From DATATB01 sp036268995 (GTDB lineage Bacteria; Planctomycetota; Planctomycetia; Pirellulales; PNKZ01): a stretch of 55,698 nt of DNA. The position numbers were made by a program, and so were the translations under genes. The DNA is taken from the NCBI GenBank assembly GCA_036268995.1, contig DATATB010000179.1, positions 1 through 55,698 on the forward strand. The letters run 5' to 3'. The notes beneath the pieces are model-generated. The model was not told where the DNA came from. It did no database searches and saw only the letters and a list, made by a program, of their open reading frames with translations. This document shows positions 18,038 to 25,713 of this stretch, in pieces. The first letter of the stretch is position 1; each line of letters starts with the position of its first letter.

Positions 18038-18310
18038 CTATTTCAATCCCAAACCGACCAGCACCCGCTCTCGATCCGAAAGATCACCCACCAGGCGGCG
18101 CAGCGGCAGCGGCAACTCCTTGATGAGCGTCGGAACGGCAATGATCTGTTCTTGCCTGGCGAGCTCCGGCTGTTGATAAATGTCGATCACTTCCAAATCG
18201 TAGCGGCCTTCCAACTGGCCCTCGCAAATCGTCTTTAGCTTGGCAATCGCGTCGGTGGAGCGGGGCGTCATGCCGGTCACGAAGAGACGCAGCAGATACC
18301 TTTCAGACAT
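18038..18310 (-). CDS. kaiB: Circadian-clock-type protein KaiB (second copy)
   Basis: A 90-residue KaiB-family protein (thioredoxin-like fold). The start at 18310 is decided by a perfect aggagg ribosome binding site just upstream of ATG. A longer in-frame version starting at 18361 would overlap the previous kaiB stop as ATGA, so translational coupling is also possible. Family blocks are LRLFVTGMTPRS, YDLEVIDIYQQPELA, IIAVPTLIKELPLP and VGDLSDRERVLVGLGL. In cyanobacteria KaiB binds the CI ring of KaiC and promotes its dephosphorylation phase. It is one of two adjacent, clearly diverged copies. Confidence 0.95.
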   Translation of the reverse strand: MSERYLLRLFVTGMTPRSTDAIAKLKTICEGQLEGRYDLEVIDIYQQPELARQEQIIAVPTLIKELPLPLRRLVGDLSDRERVLVGLGLK

Positions 18311-18357
18311 GATCGCCTCCTGGTTTCCGGTGCCGCTCACGCCAGCATTTTCAGCGG

Positions 18358-18690
18358 TCATTCGCCATCCTCGGGCGGCAGGCTAGGCCGCAGTTGTAAT
18401 CCCACCAACACGCGCTCGGTGTTCGATAGATCGCCGATGATCTTACGAATCGGCTCGGGCAATCGCCGCACCAACGTCGGTATGGCGACGATCTGATCGC
18501 CTTTGGCCAACTGCGGGTGCACCAGTAGATCGATCACTTCGATCTTGTATTTTCCAGCCAAATGCTCTTCGCACACCTTCTTCAGATTGGCAAAGGCGGT
18601 CACCGACTTCGTGGTTTGTCCGGCCACGTACAACCGCAATTCGAAAAAATCGGCGGCGACCAATGAATCGCTGCTTTCCTGCTCGTGCAT
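18358..18690 (-). CDS. kaiB: Circadian-clock-type protein KaiB (first copy)
   Basis: A 110-residue KaiB-family protein with blocks FELRLYVAGQTTKS, YKIEVIDLLVHPQLA, QIVAIPTLVRRLPEP and GDLSNTERVLVGLQL. It has a short acidic/polar N-terminal extension (MHEQESSDS) and a charged C-terminal tail (PSLPPEDGE) lacking in the second copy. It lies between kaiC (46 bp upstream) and the second kaiB (overlapping or 47 bp downstream, depending on that start) on the same strand, so all belong to one transcription unit. The two copies are recognisably similar but not recent duplicates. Confidence 0.95.
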   Translation of the reverse strand: MHEQESSDSLVAADFFELRLYVAGQTTKSVTAFANLKKVCEEHLAGKYKIEVIDLLVHPQLAKGDQIVAIPTLVRRLPEPIRKIIGDLSNTERVLVGLQLRPSLPPEDGE

Positions 18691-18736
18691 TTCCGTGCTT
18701 TCTAGTTTCGAGACGCGGCCGTTTTTTCGGCCCGCC

Positions 18737-20164
18737 TTAACTCAGTTCAATGCCATTGTCGGAGAGTCGGAAACTGCGAATGGATTTCGAATGGGCCATG
18801 CCCCGCGACTTGAGGATCGAGAGGTTCGCTTGACGCTCGCCGTCGGTTTCCGTGTCACGCAGCAGCAGCCAGGTGTCAATGATGGACGAAATGCCTTCGT
18901 CGGTTTGTTGCAGCCCCACGCCGCCGTGAGTCAGGTGGGTAAACAGACTCGTGATATTTTCGGCCTTCAAGAAATCGATGAGCCGCACGAGCATCGTCCC
19001 GGCTTCGCTCTGCGTGCCGACGGAAATGAAATTGCTGATCGGATCGACGATCACGACCTGCGGCCGGAAATCGCGGACCTGCTTATGAATCAATCCCAGA
19101 TGCGTTTCCAATCCGTAACGGCTGGGGCGGGTACTGCAAATCCTCAGCATATCCTGCTTGATCCAACCATCCAGGTCGAGGCCGATCGAACGCAGGTTGC
19201 GGACAATTTGCGAGGGTGCCTCTTCGAACGAAAACATCAACGCGCGCTCGCCGCGGCCGCACGCACTGGCCGCGAAAAAGCCCGCGATGCTGGTCTTGCC
19301 CGTTCCCGCCGAGCCCGAGATCAAGACGCTGCTGCCGCGAAAAACCCCCTTGCCTCCGACCATCGCGTCGAGCGCCGGAATCCCCGTCGAAACCCGCTCG
19401 TCGCTAACAGGATGTTCCAACCCAACGGACGTGATGGGAATGACCGACAGGCCGTCGTTGTCGATCACGAACGGAAACTCGTTGGTGCCGTGCGCCGATC
19501 CGCGGTACTTGACGATCCGCAGCCTCCGGGTCGAGACTTGTTCCGTCACGCGGTGATCCAGCAGGATGACGCAGTCGGAGACGTATTCTTCCAAACCGTG
19601 GCGCGTCAGCGAGGCATTGCCACGCTCGCCGGTAATGACTGCCGTGACGCCCTTTTCCTTGAGCCAGCGAAACAGGCGGCGGATTTCCGCCCGCAGAATG
19701 CCCGCGTTCGAAAGCCCGGCGAACAGGACTTCAATCGTGTCCAGCACCACGCGCTTGGCTTGCAAGGAATCGATGGCGTACCCCAAACGCACAAACAAGC
19801 CCTCGAGGTCGTACTCGCCGGTCTCCTCGATCTCGCTCCGCTCGACGTACACGTAGTCCACGGCCAGCATTTTCTGGTCGATGAGTTCTTTCACGTCGAA
19901 TCCCAACGAGCGGACATTCGCGGCAAGCTCGTCGGCCGTTTCTTCAAAAGCCATCAACACGCCCGGTTCGCCATACTCGGTCGCCCCGCGCACCAGAAAC
20001 TCGGCGGCCAAGAGCGTTTTGCCGCAGCCCGGGCTGCCGCAGACCAGCGTCGATCGGCCCCGCGGCAAACCGCCGCGCGTGACTTCGTCCAACCCTTCGA
20101 TTCCCGTCGGGCATTTCGGCAAAGCAGGCATGGCGACAGAACTAGCGTTGCAGATCTCGGTCAT
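18737..20164 (-). CDS. kaiC: Circadian-clock-type ATPase/kinase KaiC
   Basis: A 475-residue double RecA-domain protein. CI has Walker A GSPGCGKT (residues 43-50), the catalytic glutamate pair in MAFEETADEL and Walker B RVVLDTIEVL. CII has GSAGTGKT, SFEEAPSQIV and VVIVDPISNF. The CII phosphorylation region reads TDEGISSIIDTW, so the cyanobacterial Ser431/Thr432 pair is Ser426/Ser427 here, and the Thr426 equivalent is Thr421. The protein ends about twenty-five residues after this region (SDNGIELS), so it lacks the C-terminal tail and A-loop to which KaiA binds in Synechococcus. This agrees with the absence of kaiA. It is the first gene of the cluster kaiC-kaiB-kaiB-kinase(-rfbD). Confidence 0.95.
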   Translation of the reverse strand: MTEICNASSVAMPALPKCPTGIEGLDEVTRGGLPRGRSTLVCGSPGCGKTLLAAEFLVRGATEYGEPGVLMAFEETADELAANVRSLGFDVKELIDQKMLAVDYVYVERSEIEETGEYDLEGLFVRLGYAIDSLQAKRVVLDTIEVLFAGLSNAGILRAEIRRLFRWLKEKGVTAVITGERGNASLTRHGLEEYVSDCVILLDHRVTEQVSTRRLRIVKYRGSAHGTNEFPFVIDNDGLSVIPITSVGLEHPVSDERVSTGIPALDAMVGGKGVFRGSSVLISGSAGTGKTSIAGFFAASACGRGERALMFSFEEAPSQIVRNLRSIGLDLDGWIKQDMLRICSTRPSRYGLETHLGLIHKQVRDFRPQVVIVDPISNFISVGTQSEAGTMLVRLIDFLKAENITSLFTHLTHGGVGLQQTDEGISSIIDTWLLLRDTETDGERQANLSILKSRGMAHSKSIRSFRLSDNGIELS

Positions 20165-20375
20165 GATTCGTTTGCTTTAAAACTAAAGCGGCATTGCAAA
20201 AGCCACGCCGCCGCGTAGAAAGCGGTCGGGTTCGACAAATCCTCGTCGGTCGCCAATTTAACCGAGCGATCCAATTCGATCTACTAACCGGCGCATTGAG
20301 TTGCGGCGGTCCGCTCGGGCGAGCGCTGGTAGCGTGTACGCCGAGCGTTCAAGTGGAGCGAAAAGAATCCACCCG

Positions 20376-23300
20376 TTAGGCGGGCTCGCTCCCGAAATTC
20401 CTGGCGCTTCGAGCCGCCGCCGGGCTGAAGTCAGCGGAATCGAATTCCGGCAGCGCGAACTCTTCGTCCGCGGCGCTCCAGCGAGTCGAATAAACTTTGT
20501 CCAGCGCCCAATGATTCACCGGACTGGACGACCCGAGGGTACTGGTCGCCGAGAAAGGCCCTGCAAGCGCGAAGTCAGCAAGTCCGGTTGGCTCGGAAAC
20601 ACTGGCTGGAACCGGCAGTTCGAGCAGTTCGCTCGTTTGCAACGAGACTTTGCCTGCCTCGGCTATTGCAGGCGGCGAAGAAACCGGCCGGACAGCGGCG
20701 GCTACCGAGTCAATCGGATCGGCCGGTGAGACCACGACCACGGAACTGCCCGACTGACTACCGCCAGGCGCGATAGCGATTGTCGGCGCCGCTGGGCTGA
20801 ACAGCACGTCGTCTGGAGTCGCCTCGTCCGTCACGGTGTTCATCGTCACGGTGTTCATCGTCACGGTGTTCATCGGCGCCGTGTTCATCGGCGCCGTGTT
20901 CATCGGCACTGTGTTTGCCGGCACTGTGTTTGCCGGCACTGCGGCGGGGGCGGACTGCGGCGGCAGTTGCGGAGCGGGAAAGGTGTTGATGTTGCTGCCG
21001 ACTTGCAGCTTTTCGAGCAAGACGTCGCCATTGGTGATATTGCCCGTGGCGTTCACGTCGAGCAGATAATTGTTCGAGTTGCTCATCGCACCGACTTGCA
21101 GCTTGGTGTCCAGCACGTCTCCGTTGGTGACCGTGCCGCTGGAGTTGGCGTCGCCGGGCAGCACGTTGAAGTAGAAATTAAAGTCACTGCCGGGCGCGCC
21201 ATTGCCCGAGCCGGCGGCAAACGTGCTAACGCTCGTAGTCCACTGGCCATCCAACTCGCTGCCATTCGTGTCGGTGACCAGGCCGGCGGCGAGGTTCATC
21301 ACGTACTTGTTTGCCGACAACGGCGTGCTGAACTGCCAAGTGGCGATGAATGCCGCGTTGTTATAGCTGTAGCTCGAGCTGGCGATCGCGGCATTCGCCG
21401 AATTGTAGAGCGTCAGGCTGCTTTGGCTGAGATTGACGGCCTCGTTGAAGGCGATGGAAATTTGCGTGACATTCGTCCACGGCAGCATGTTCGTCAATTG
21501 ATGCGCGCCGTCGGCCAGTTGAAAACCCTGGCCGCTGGCTGCCGGACTGCCCAAGCCGGCCGCATCCAGCATGCTCAGATACGAGGCGCTCCAGGCGCTG
21601 CCGCTGACGTAAGCGCCAATAACGGCGGGCCCGGTAGATTGGACCTCGGTCAGCACCAGGTCATTGCCGTCGCCGCCCTGATAATTGACCTGGAACGTAT
21701 AAGGTGTCCCGAGGTAACTCGCAGTGTAGATTCCCGCCTGCGGCAGGTTGCTGAACGCGCCGTTGATCAAGTCGCCGGCCGCAGCCGTATTATCGACGAT
21801 CGTGAGTTTCGTTCCCGACGTCGGCGCGAAGCCGAGCGCTATGTTCATCGAACCGCCGGCGGCAAACCCCACGGTTTCCAGCGGCAGACCTTCGTACAGT
21901 AGGGTCGTTTGGATGCCGCCTGTGCCGGCGGTCAGACTAACGGTACCACCGTTGCCGTAGAGCGCCGTGCCGTCGCTTGCCCCTTCGTCCAGGACGATCT
22001 GGCCGGCGCCGGCCGTGGATTGAAGCACGTCGAGCGCGGCGCCGAATGTGGTGGTGGGCCTGGCTGCGGATACGGAAATGTCGCCGATCTGACCGCTGTC
22101 ACCCAAGGTGAGCGTGCCGCTGGCGAGCGTTTCGATTTCGCCCAACTCGGCCGACGTAAGATTGATGCCGGCAACGACGCCGTTGTTGCTTCCGCCGATT
22201 TGCATCGGCCGCGATTCGATCGACGACTGAACCACGACGCCGCCGGCCGTGGGCGTCGTGTTCAGGCTGCTGGTACCCGGCGAGAACTCGCTCACGGAAT
22301 TTCCTTCGCCGGAGCCCCCGGTGTTCGCGACAAATAAGTCCCCGCTCGGGGAAACGGCGACGCCGCGCGGCGTGGCCAGTCCGCCGAGCGTCGTGGTCGG
22401 CGTCGTGCTCCCACCAGCGAACTCGCACACCGTGTTTGCCCCGGGATTTGATGCGTAGAGCGTGCCGTACGAATCAAAAGCCAACAAGAATGGACCGCTT
22501 AACCCGCTCAGGGTTTCAGTAGCCGTGGTGGCGCCCGGGGCAAACTCGCTGATTGTGTTTCCACCTGAGTTCGCCACAAATAGGTCGCCGGCCGAGTCGA
22601 AGGCGAGTCCCCAAGGCGCCTGCAGGCCGCTGAGCGGGGTGCTGGTCGGCGTCGTGGAACCCGGGAGGAATTCGCTGACCGTTGTTCCCCCGGTATTCGC
22701 GACGAACAAATCACCGTGCGAATCGAAGGCGAGTTGCCGCGGCGCGTCGAGACCACCCAAGTAGGCAGTGGGCCGGGTCGCCCCCGGCGCAAACTCGTCC
22801 ACCGTCGTGCTGCCGGCGTCGGCCACGAACACATCGCCTTGCGAATCGACGGCGATTCCGGCCGGATCGTTGAGCCCTTGCAGAAAAATCGGCGAGGTGC
22901 TTCCCGCCGGGTACTCGGTGACCCTGCCATAACCGTCGTTGGAGATGAAGAGGTCGCCGCTGGAGTCGAACGCCATTGGACCGTCGCCATAATAGAAATC
23001 GGCGAAAGGCGTCGTGGCGCCCGGTGCGTACTCCTGCACTTCGGTTGTATTCAGGTCACTCACGAAGAGATCGCCGCTGGAGTCGAAAGCCAGATACTCC
23101 GGCCCAACAAAGCCGTAGCCGGGTGGTAAATACGTCGTGTTACTCAATGTTCGCACGGCGCCCACCACCGCCGGATTGCTGCTGGTGTCGATGTCGACGT
23201 CCGCGCCGCGCAGCGTGATCGCGTTGGCGGCGGTGTCATAGGAAACCACCGTGGCGCCGGCGCTGACCGTCAAGATGCCGACGCCGTCGTCACCGCTGCC

Positions 23301-24032
23301 GCTCGCCGCAACGTCGGCAGCCAGCGCGAGACTGCCCGTGCCGCTATTGATCGTGACGTTGTTGCCGACGGTCACTGCCCCGCTGGCTTGGAGCGTGATG
23401 GATCCGCTGTTGCTGATGATGTTGCCATCGTCGGTCAGCGGCGCATTGGTCCCCGTCGCCATAAGATTGATCGGGCTGCCGCTGGAAGTGATGCTCGCAG
23501 TCGAATTGACGATGATGTCGCCATTGACCGAGGCGGTGAGCCCCGAACTTCCGGTGAAGAGGGACGCCCCGTCAAACGCCAGGCCGGGCGTGGCGGCTCC
23601 GGATGACGAATTCGTCAGGTCAATGACGAAGTTGTTCGAATAGCCGCTGGCCAGGCTGTCGTTGAACACGATCGCATCGCCGCCGCCGCTGCCGGTATCC
23701 GTAATCTGGACCGAGCTGGTGAAGGCAGTGAGCCCCGCATTGGTCACCGTCAGGATATTGGTGGTCGTGCCGGTCACGTTCGCGTCGTTGACGCCGCTCC
23801 AGGTACTCGTCGTATCCAGCGAGAGGATGTAGGTCGAGCCTGTGCTGATGATGGCTACCTTTTCGCCCGTGCCCAGTCCCAGGCTCAACGTCGTTCCGGA
23901 GTCGGCGAACGTGGCTAGGACCAAGCGCTGTTCCAAACTTTGAAATGCGAGGCGGCGCCACCGCTGCGTCGGCTGAATGCGCGCCAACGCGTGCAGCTTA
24001 CGCCCAGAACATCGACGGAGTCGCTTAGGCAT
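20376..24032 (-). CDS. Giant secreted protein with NHL-type repeats and dockerin-like C-terminus
   Basis: A 1218-residue protein starting at 24032 (MPKRLRRCSG). The N-terminal FQSLEQRLVLA (residues 30-40) is the planctomycetal extracellular-protein signature. Next come autotransporter/filamentous-like Ser/Thr-rich repeats (about 40-270). About ten NHL-like blades of the type AFDSSGDLFVSDLNT...EYAPGATTP follow (about 290-600), suggesting a beta-propeller. A big Ig-like/alpha-beta stretch comes next, then paired dockerin-like calcium loops (GDANSSGTVTNGDVLDTKL and DVNATGNITNGDVLLEKL). The C-terminal tail carries a tandem MNTV/ANTV repeat and low-complexity sequence. The ORF is open to 24485, but the signature fixes the start. 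It is likely exported and may attach to other surface proteins; its substrate is unknown. Confidence 0.85.
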   Translation of the reverse strand: MPKRLRRCSGRKLHALARIQPTQRWRRLAFQSLEQRLVLATFADSGTTLSLGLGTGEKVAIISTGSTYILSLDTTSTWSGVNDANVTGTTTNILTVTNAGLTAFTSSVQITDTGSGGGDAIVFNDSLASGYSNNFVIDLTNSSSGAATPGLAFDGASLFTGSSGLTASVNGDIIVNSTASITSSGSPINLMATGTNAPLTDDGNIISNSGSITLQASGAVTVGNNVTINSGTGSLALAADVAASGSGDDGVGILTVSAGATVVSYDTAANAITLRGADVDIDTSSNPAVVGAVRTLSNTTYLPPGYGFVGPEYLAFDSSGDLFVSDLNTTEVQEYAPGATTPFADFYYGDGPMAFDSSGDLFISNDGYGRVTEYPAGSTSPIFLQGLNDPAGIAVDSQGDVFVADAGSTTVDEFAPGATRPTAYLGGLDAPRQLAFDSHGDLFVANTGGTTVSEFLPGSTTPTSTPLSGLQAPWGLAFDSAGDLFVANSGGNTISEFAPGATTATETLSGLSGPFLLAFDSYGTLYASNPGANTVCEFAGGSTTPTTTLGGLATPRGVAVSPSGDLFVANTGGSGEGNSVSEFSPGTSSLNTTPTAGGVVVQSSIESRPMQIGGSNNGVVAGINLTSAELGEIETLASGTLTLGDSGQIGDISVSAARPTTTFGAALDVLQSTAGAGQIVLDEGASDGTALYGNGGTVSLTAGTGGIQTTLLYEGLPLETVGFAAGGSMNIALGFAPTSGTKLTIVDNTAAAGDLINGAFSNLPQAGIYTASYLGTPYTFQVNYQGGDGNDLVLTEVQSTGPAVIGAYVSGSAWSASYLSMLDAAGLGSPAASGQGFQLADGAHQLTNMLPWTNVTQISIAFNEAVNLSQSSLTLYNSANAAIASSSYSYNNAAFIATWQFSTPLSANKYVMNLAAGLVTDTNGSELDGQWTTSVSTFAAGSGNGAPGSDFNFYFNVLPGDANSSGTVTNGDVLDTKLQVGAMSNSNNYLLDVNATGNITNGDVLLEKLQVGSNINTFPAPQLPPQSAPAAVPANTVPANTVPMNTAPMNTAPMNTVTMNTVTMNTVTDEATPDDVLFSPAAPTIAIAPGGSQSGSSVVVVSPADPIDSVAAAVRPVSSPPAIAEAGKVSLQTSELLELPVPASVSEPTGLADFALAGPFSATSTLGSSSPVNHWALDKVYSTRWSAADEEFALPEFDSADFSPAAARSARNFGSEPA
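20836..20940. repeat. Seven-copy 15-bp tandem repeat inside the giant secreted protein
   Basis: Seven contiguous 15-bp units (gtgttcatcgtcacg, gtgttcatcggcgcc, gtgtttgccggcact and intermediates) run from 20836 to 20940. On the coding (minus) strand they give five-residue units of the form NTVPA, NTVPM, NTAPM and NTVTM. The units change stepwise along the array and adjacent units are identical, which is the pattern of unequal crossing over or slippage. All units keep the reading frame, so copy number could vary without breaking the gene. Confidence 0.95.
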
Positions 24033-24417
24033 GGTCAATACCGTTGGGGAGAAAGGGGGCGTTTGCCCCGCCTTGCACGCGGGATGATGATGGCGGGGGG
24101 CCATTCTGATGGGCGGCTGCACCCCCCCTGCTGCCAGAGGCCGGGGTATGCTACTGATCCCGGTCTCGGGTTTCAAGCAGAAAACGCCAGATAGGGGGGG
24201 CTCGAGGCCGAGCAATCGGCGCTCCGGGTTCAGCAAACTACTAAGGCCGGCTCTGATGCTGGGGCGGCGGCATAAGGCAATGTCGGCGGCTGGCTCCCCG
24301 GCCGCAAGACCGGCAAAATCAGCCTCGCAGGCGAGTGGCTGCGAGGTTTTTCGGCCTTGCACTGAGCCGAAACCTACACTTGCGCCGGGTTCGAACTCGC
24401 TCTGGAGACGCTTGGCA
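24033..24417. other. Divergent intergenic region / phosphofructokinase leader
   Basis: A 385-bp region between the divergent secreted-protein gene and the phosphofructokinase gene. It contains the hairpin with T run at 24323-24351 (listed separately). Several G- and C-runs are present (24085-24130, 24190-24200). The phosphofructokinase frame is open back to 24109, but without family similarity. No other element was recognised. Confidence 0.5.
24323..24351 (+). terminator. Terminator-like hairpin in the phosphofructokinase leader
   Basis: The arms cctcgcag (24323-24330) and ctgcgagg (24339-24346) form an 8-bp stem with an 8-base loop, followed at once by five T (24347-24351). It is on the plus strand, 66 bp before the start codon. 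The upstream gene is transcribed in the opposite direction, so it cannot be that gene's terminator. It either stops an unrecognised transcript or acts as an attenuator of the phosphofructokinase message. Confidence 0.6.
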
Positions 24418-25590
24418 ATGACGCGCGCAAAACGAATCGGGGTCCTGACCAGCGGTGGCGACTGCCCCGGCCTGAACGCCGTCATTCGCGGCGTTTATAA
24501 GAGCGCGGCCCAACTCGGCTACGACTGCGTCGGATTCTTGCGCGGGTACGAAGGCCTGGTGGATCCGGTCAGCTATGTTCCGCTGACGGACAAGAACACG
24601 CGCGGCATCTTGAACCAGGGTGGCACGATCCTGGGCTCGACCAACAAGGGCCGCTTCGCCGCGACGTGCGGCGTGTCGCAGCGCCAGGAACTCGATATCG
24701 AACTGCTGGCTTCGGTGCGGGTCACTGCCGAGCAACTCGGCCTGACCGGCCTGATCTGCATCGGCGGCGACGGCTCGCTGGCCATTGCCCAGCAGTTTCA
24801 CGAGTTTGGCATTCCGGTTGTCGGCGTGCCCAAGACGATCGACAACGATCTATCGGCCACGGCCTACACGTTCGGCTTCGATAGTGCGGTGGCCTGCGCC
24901 ACCGACGCGCTCGACCGGCTGCACACTACGGCGGCCAGCCACGAACGCACGATGGTGCTGGAAGTCATGGGCCGGCACGCCGGTTGGATCGCGCTGCATG
25001 CGGGCATTGCCGGCGGCGGCGACGTAATCCTGATTCCCGAGATTCCCTGGACCTTCGAACATATCTGCCACAAGGTGCTCGATCGCGAATCGCACGGCAA
25101 GAAATTCACGCTGGTCGTCGTGGCCGAAGGGGCACATCTGCCCGAGGGGGGCCTGGTCACTAATGAGCGGCGGAGCGAAAATCGCCAGGCACGCTTGGGC
25201 GGCATCGGCAACGTCGTGGCGGCCGAAATCCAATCGCGGCTGCATCGCGAGACTCGCTGCGTCGTGCTCGGGCATTTGCAGCGCGGTGGTCCGCCCACCA
25301 CGTTCGATCGCGTGCTGGCCACACAGTTCGGCGCTCATGCCGTGCGGCTGGTCCATCATGGCGAGTTCGGGCAAATGATCTGCTTCAATCCGCCGCAGAT
25401 CGACAGCGTGGCGATCGCCGACGCCGTCAGCCGCCTGCGAACGGTCGACCCGCGCAGCGCCGCGGTGCAAGCCGCCCGCGCGCTAGGCATCAGCTTCGGC
25501 GACAGCGAGCGGACGCACAGCCCGTTCCACGCCCCGGCCAGCAGCACCGAGAACGCGGACGAGCCGGCCACAACGGCTGCCAGCGTCTAA
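24418..25590 (+). CDS. pfkA: 6-phosphofructokinase (G104/K124 type)
   Basis: A 390-residue enzyme that phosphorylates fructose 6-phosphate to the 1,6-bisphosphate in glycolysis. Motifs are TSGGDCPGLNAVIRG (residues 11-25), IGGDGS (115-120), PKTIDND (138-144, with the catalytic Asp142) and EVMGRHAGWIA. Using E. coli numbering, position 104 is Gly (GGDG), as in ATP-dependent enzymes, but position 124 is Lys (PKT), as in pyrophosphate-dependent enzymes. This is the mixed pattern of the group III enzymes, most of which are thought to use ATP. The start at 24418 has ggag (24403-24406) upstream; the frame is open earlier, but the extra residues are not family-like. Confidence 0.93.
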   Translation: MTRAKRIGVLTSGGDCPGLNAVIRGVYKSAAQLGYDCVGFLRGYEGLVDPVSYVPLTDKNTRGILNQGGTILGSTNKGRFAATCGVSQRQELDIELLASVRVTAEQLGLTGLICIGGDGSLAIAQQFHEFGIPVVGVPKTIDNDLSATAYTFGFDSAVACATDALDRLHTTAASHERTMVLEVMGRHAGWIALHAGIAGGGDVILIPEIPWTFEHICHKVLDRESHGKKFTLVVVAEGAHLPEGGLVTNERRSENRQARLGGIGNVVAAEIQSRLHRETRCVVLGHLQRGGPPTTFDRVLATQFGAHAVRLVHHGEFGQMICFNPPQIDSVAIADAVSRLRTVDPRSAAVQAARALGISFGDSERTHSPFHAPASSTENADEPATTAASV

Positions 25591-25713
25591 GCATCAAGGC
25601 TTCGCCGCGGCTGCCGCTCTTTCATCGAGCGTCATCGGAGACGCAAGATTCTTTCCGCAGGCCGCTGCCTCGCAATGTCGGCTCGGTTAAGATCCGCTCG
25701 TCGGTCGCGGGAA

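Noticed and set aside
18700..18730. ggccg/cggcc hairpin with an A6/T6 loop between kaiC and kaiB considered as a terminator
   Set aside because: The T run is in the loop rather than after the stem, so it would not terminate transcription.
18503..20218. A 571-codon plus-strand ORF across kaiC
   Set aside because: It is antisense to kaiC and the first kaiB, which have unmistakable motifs.
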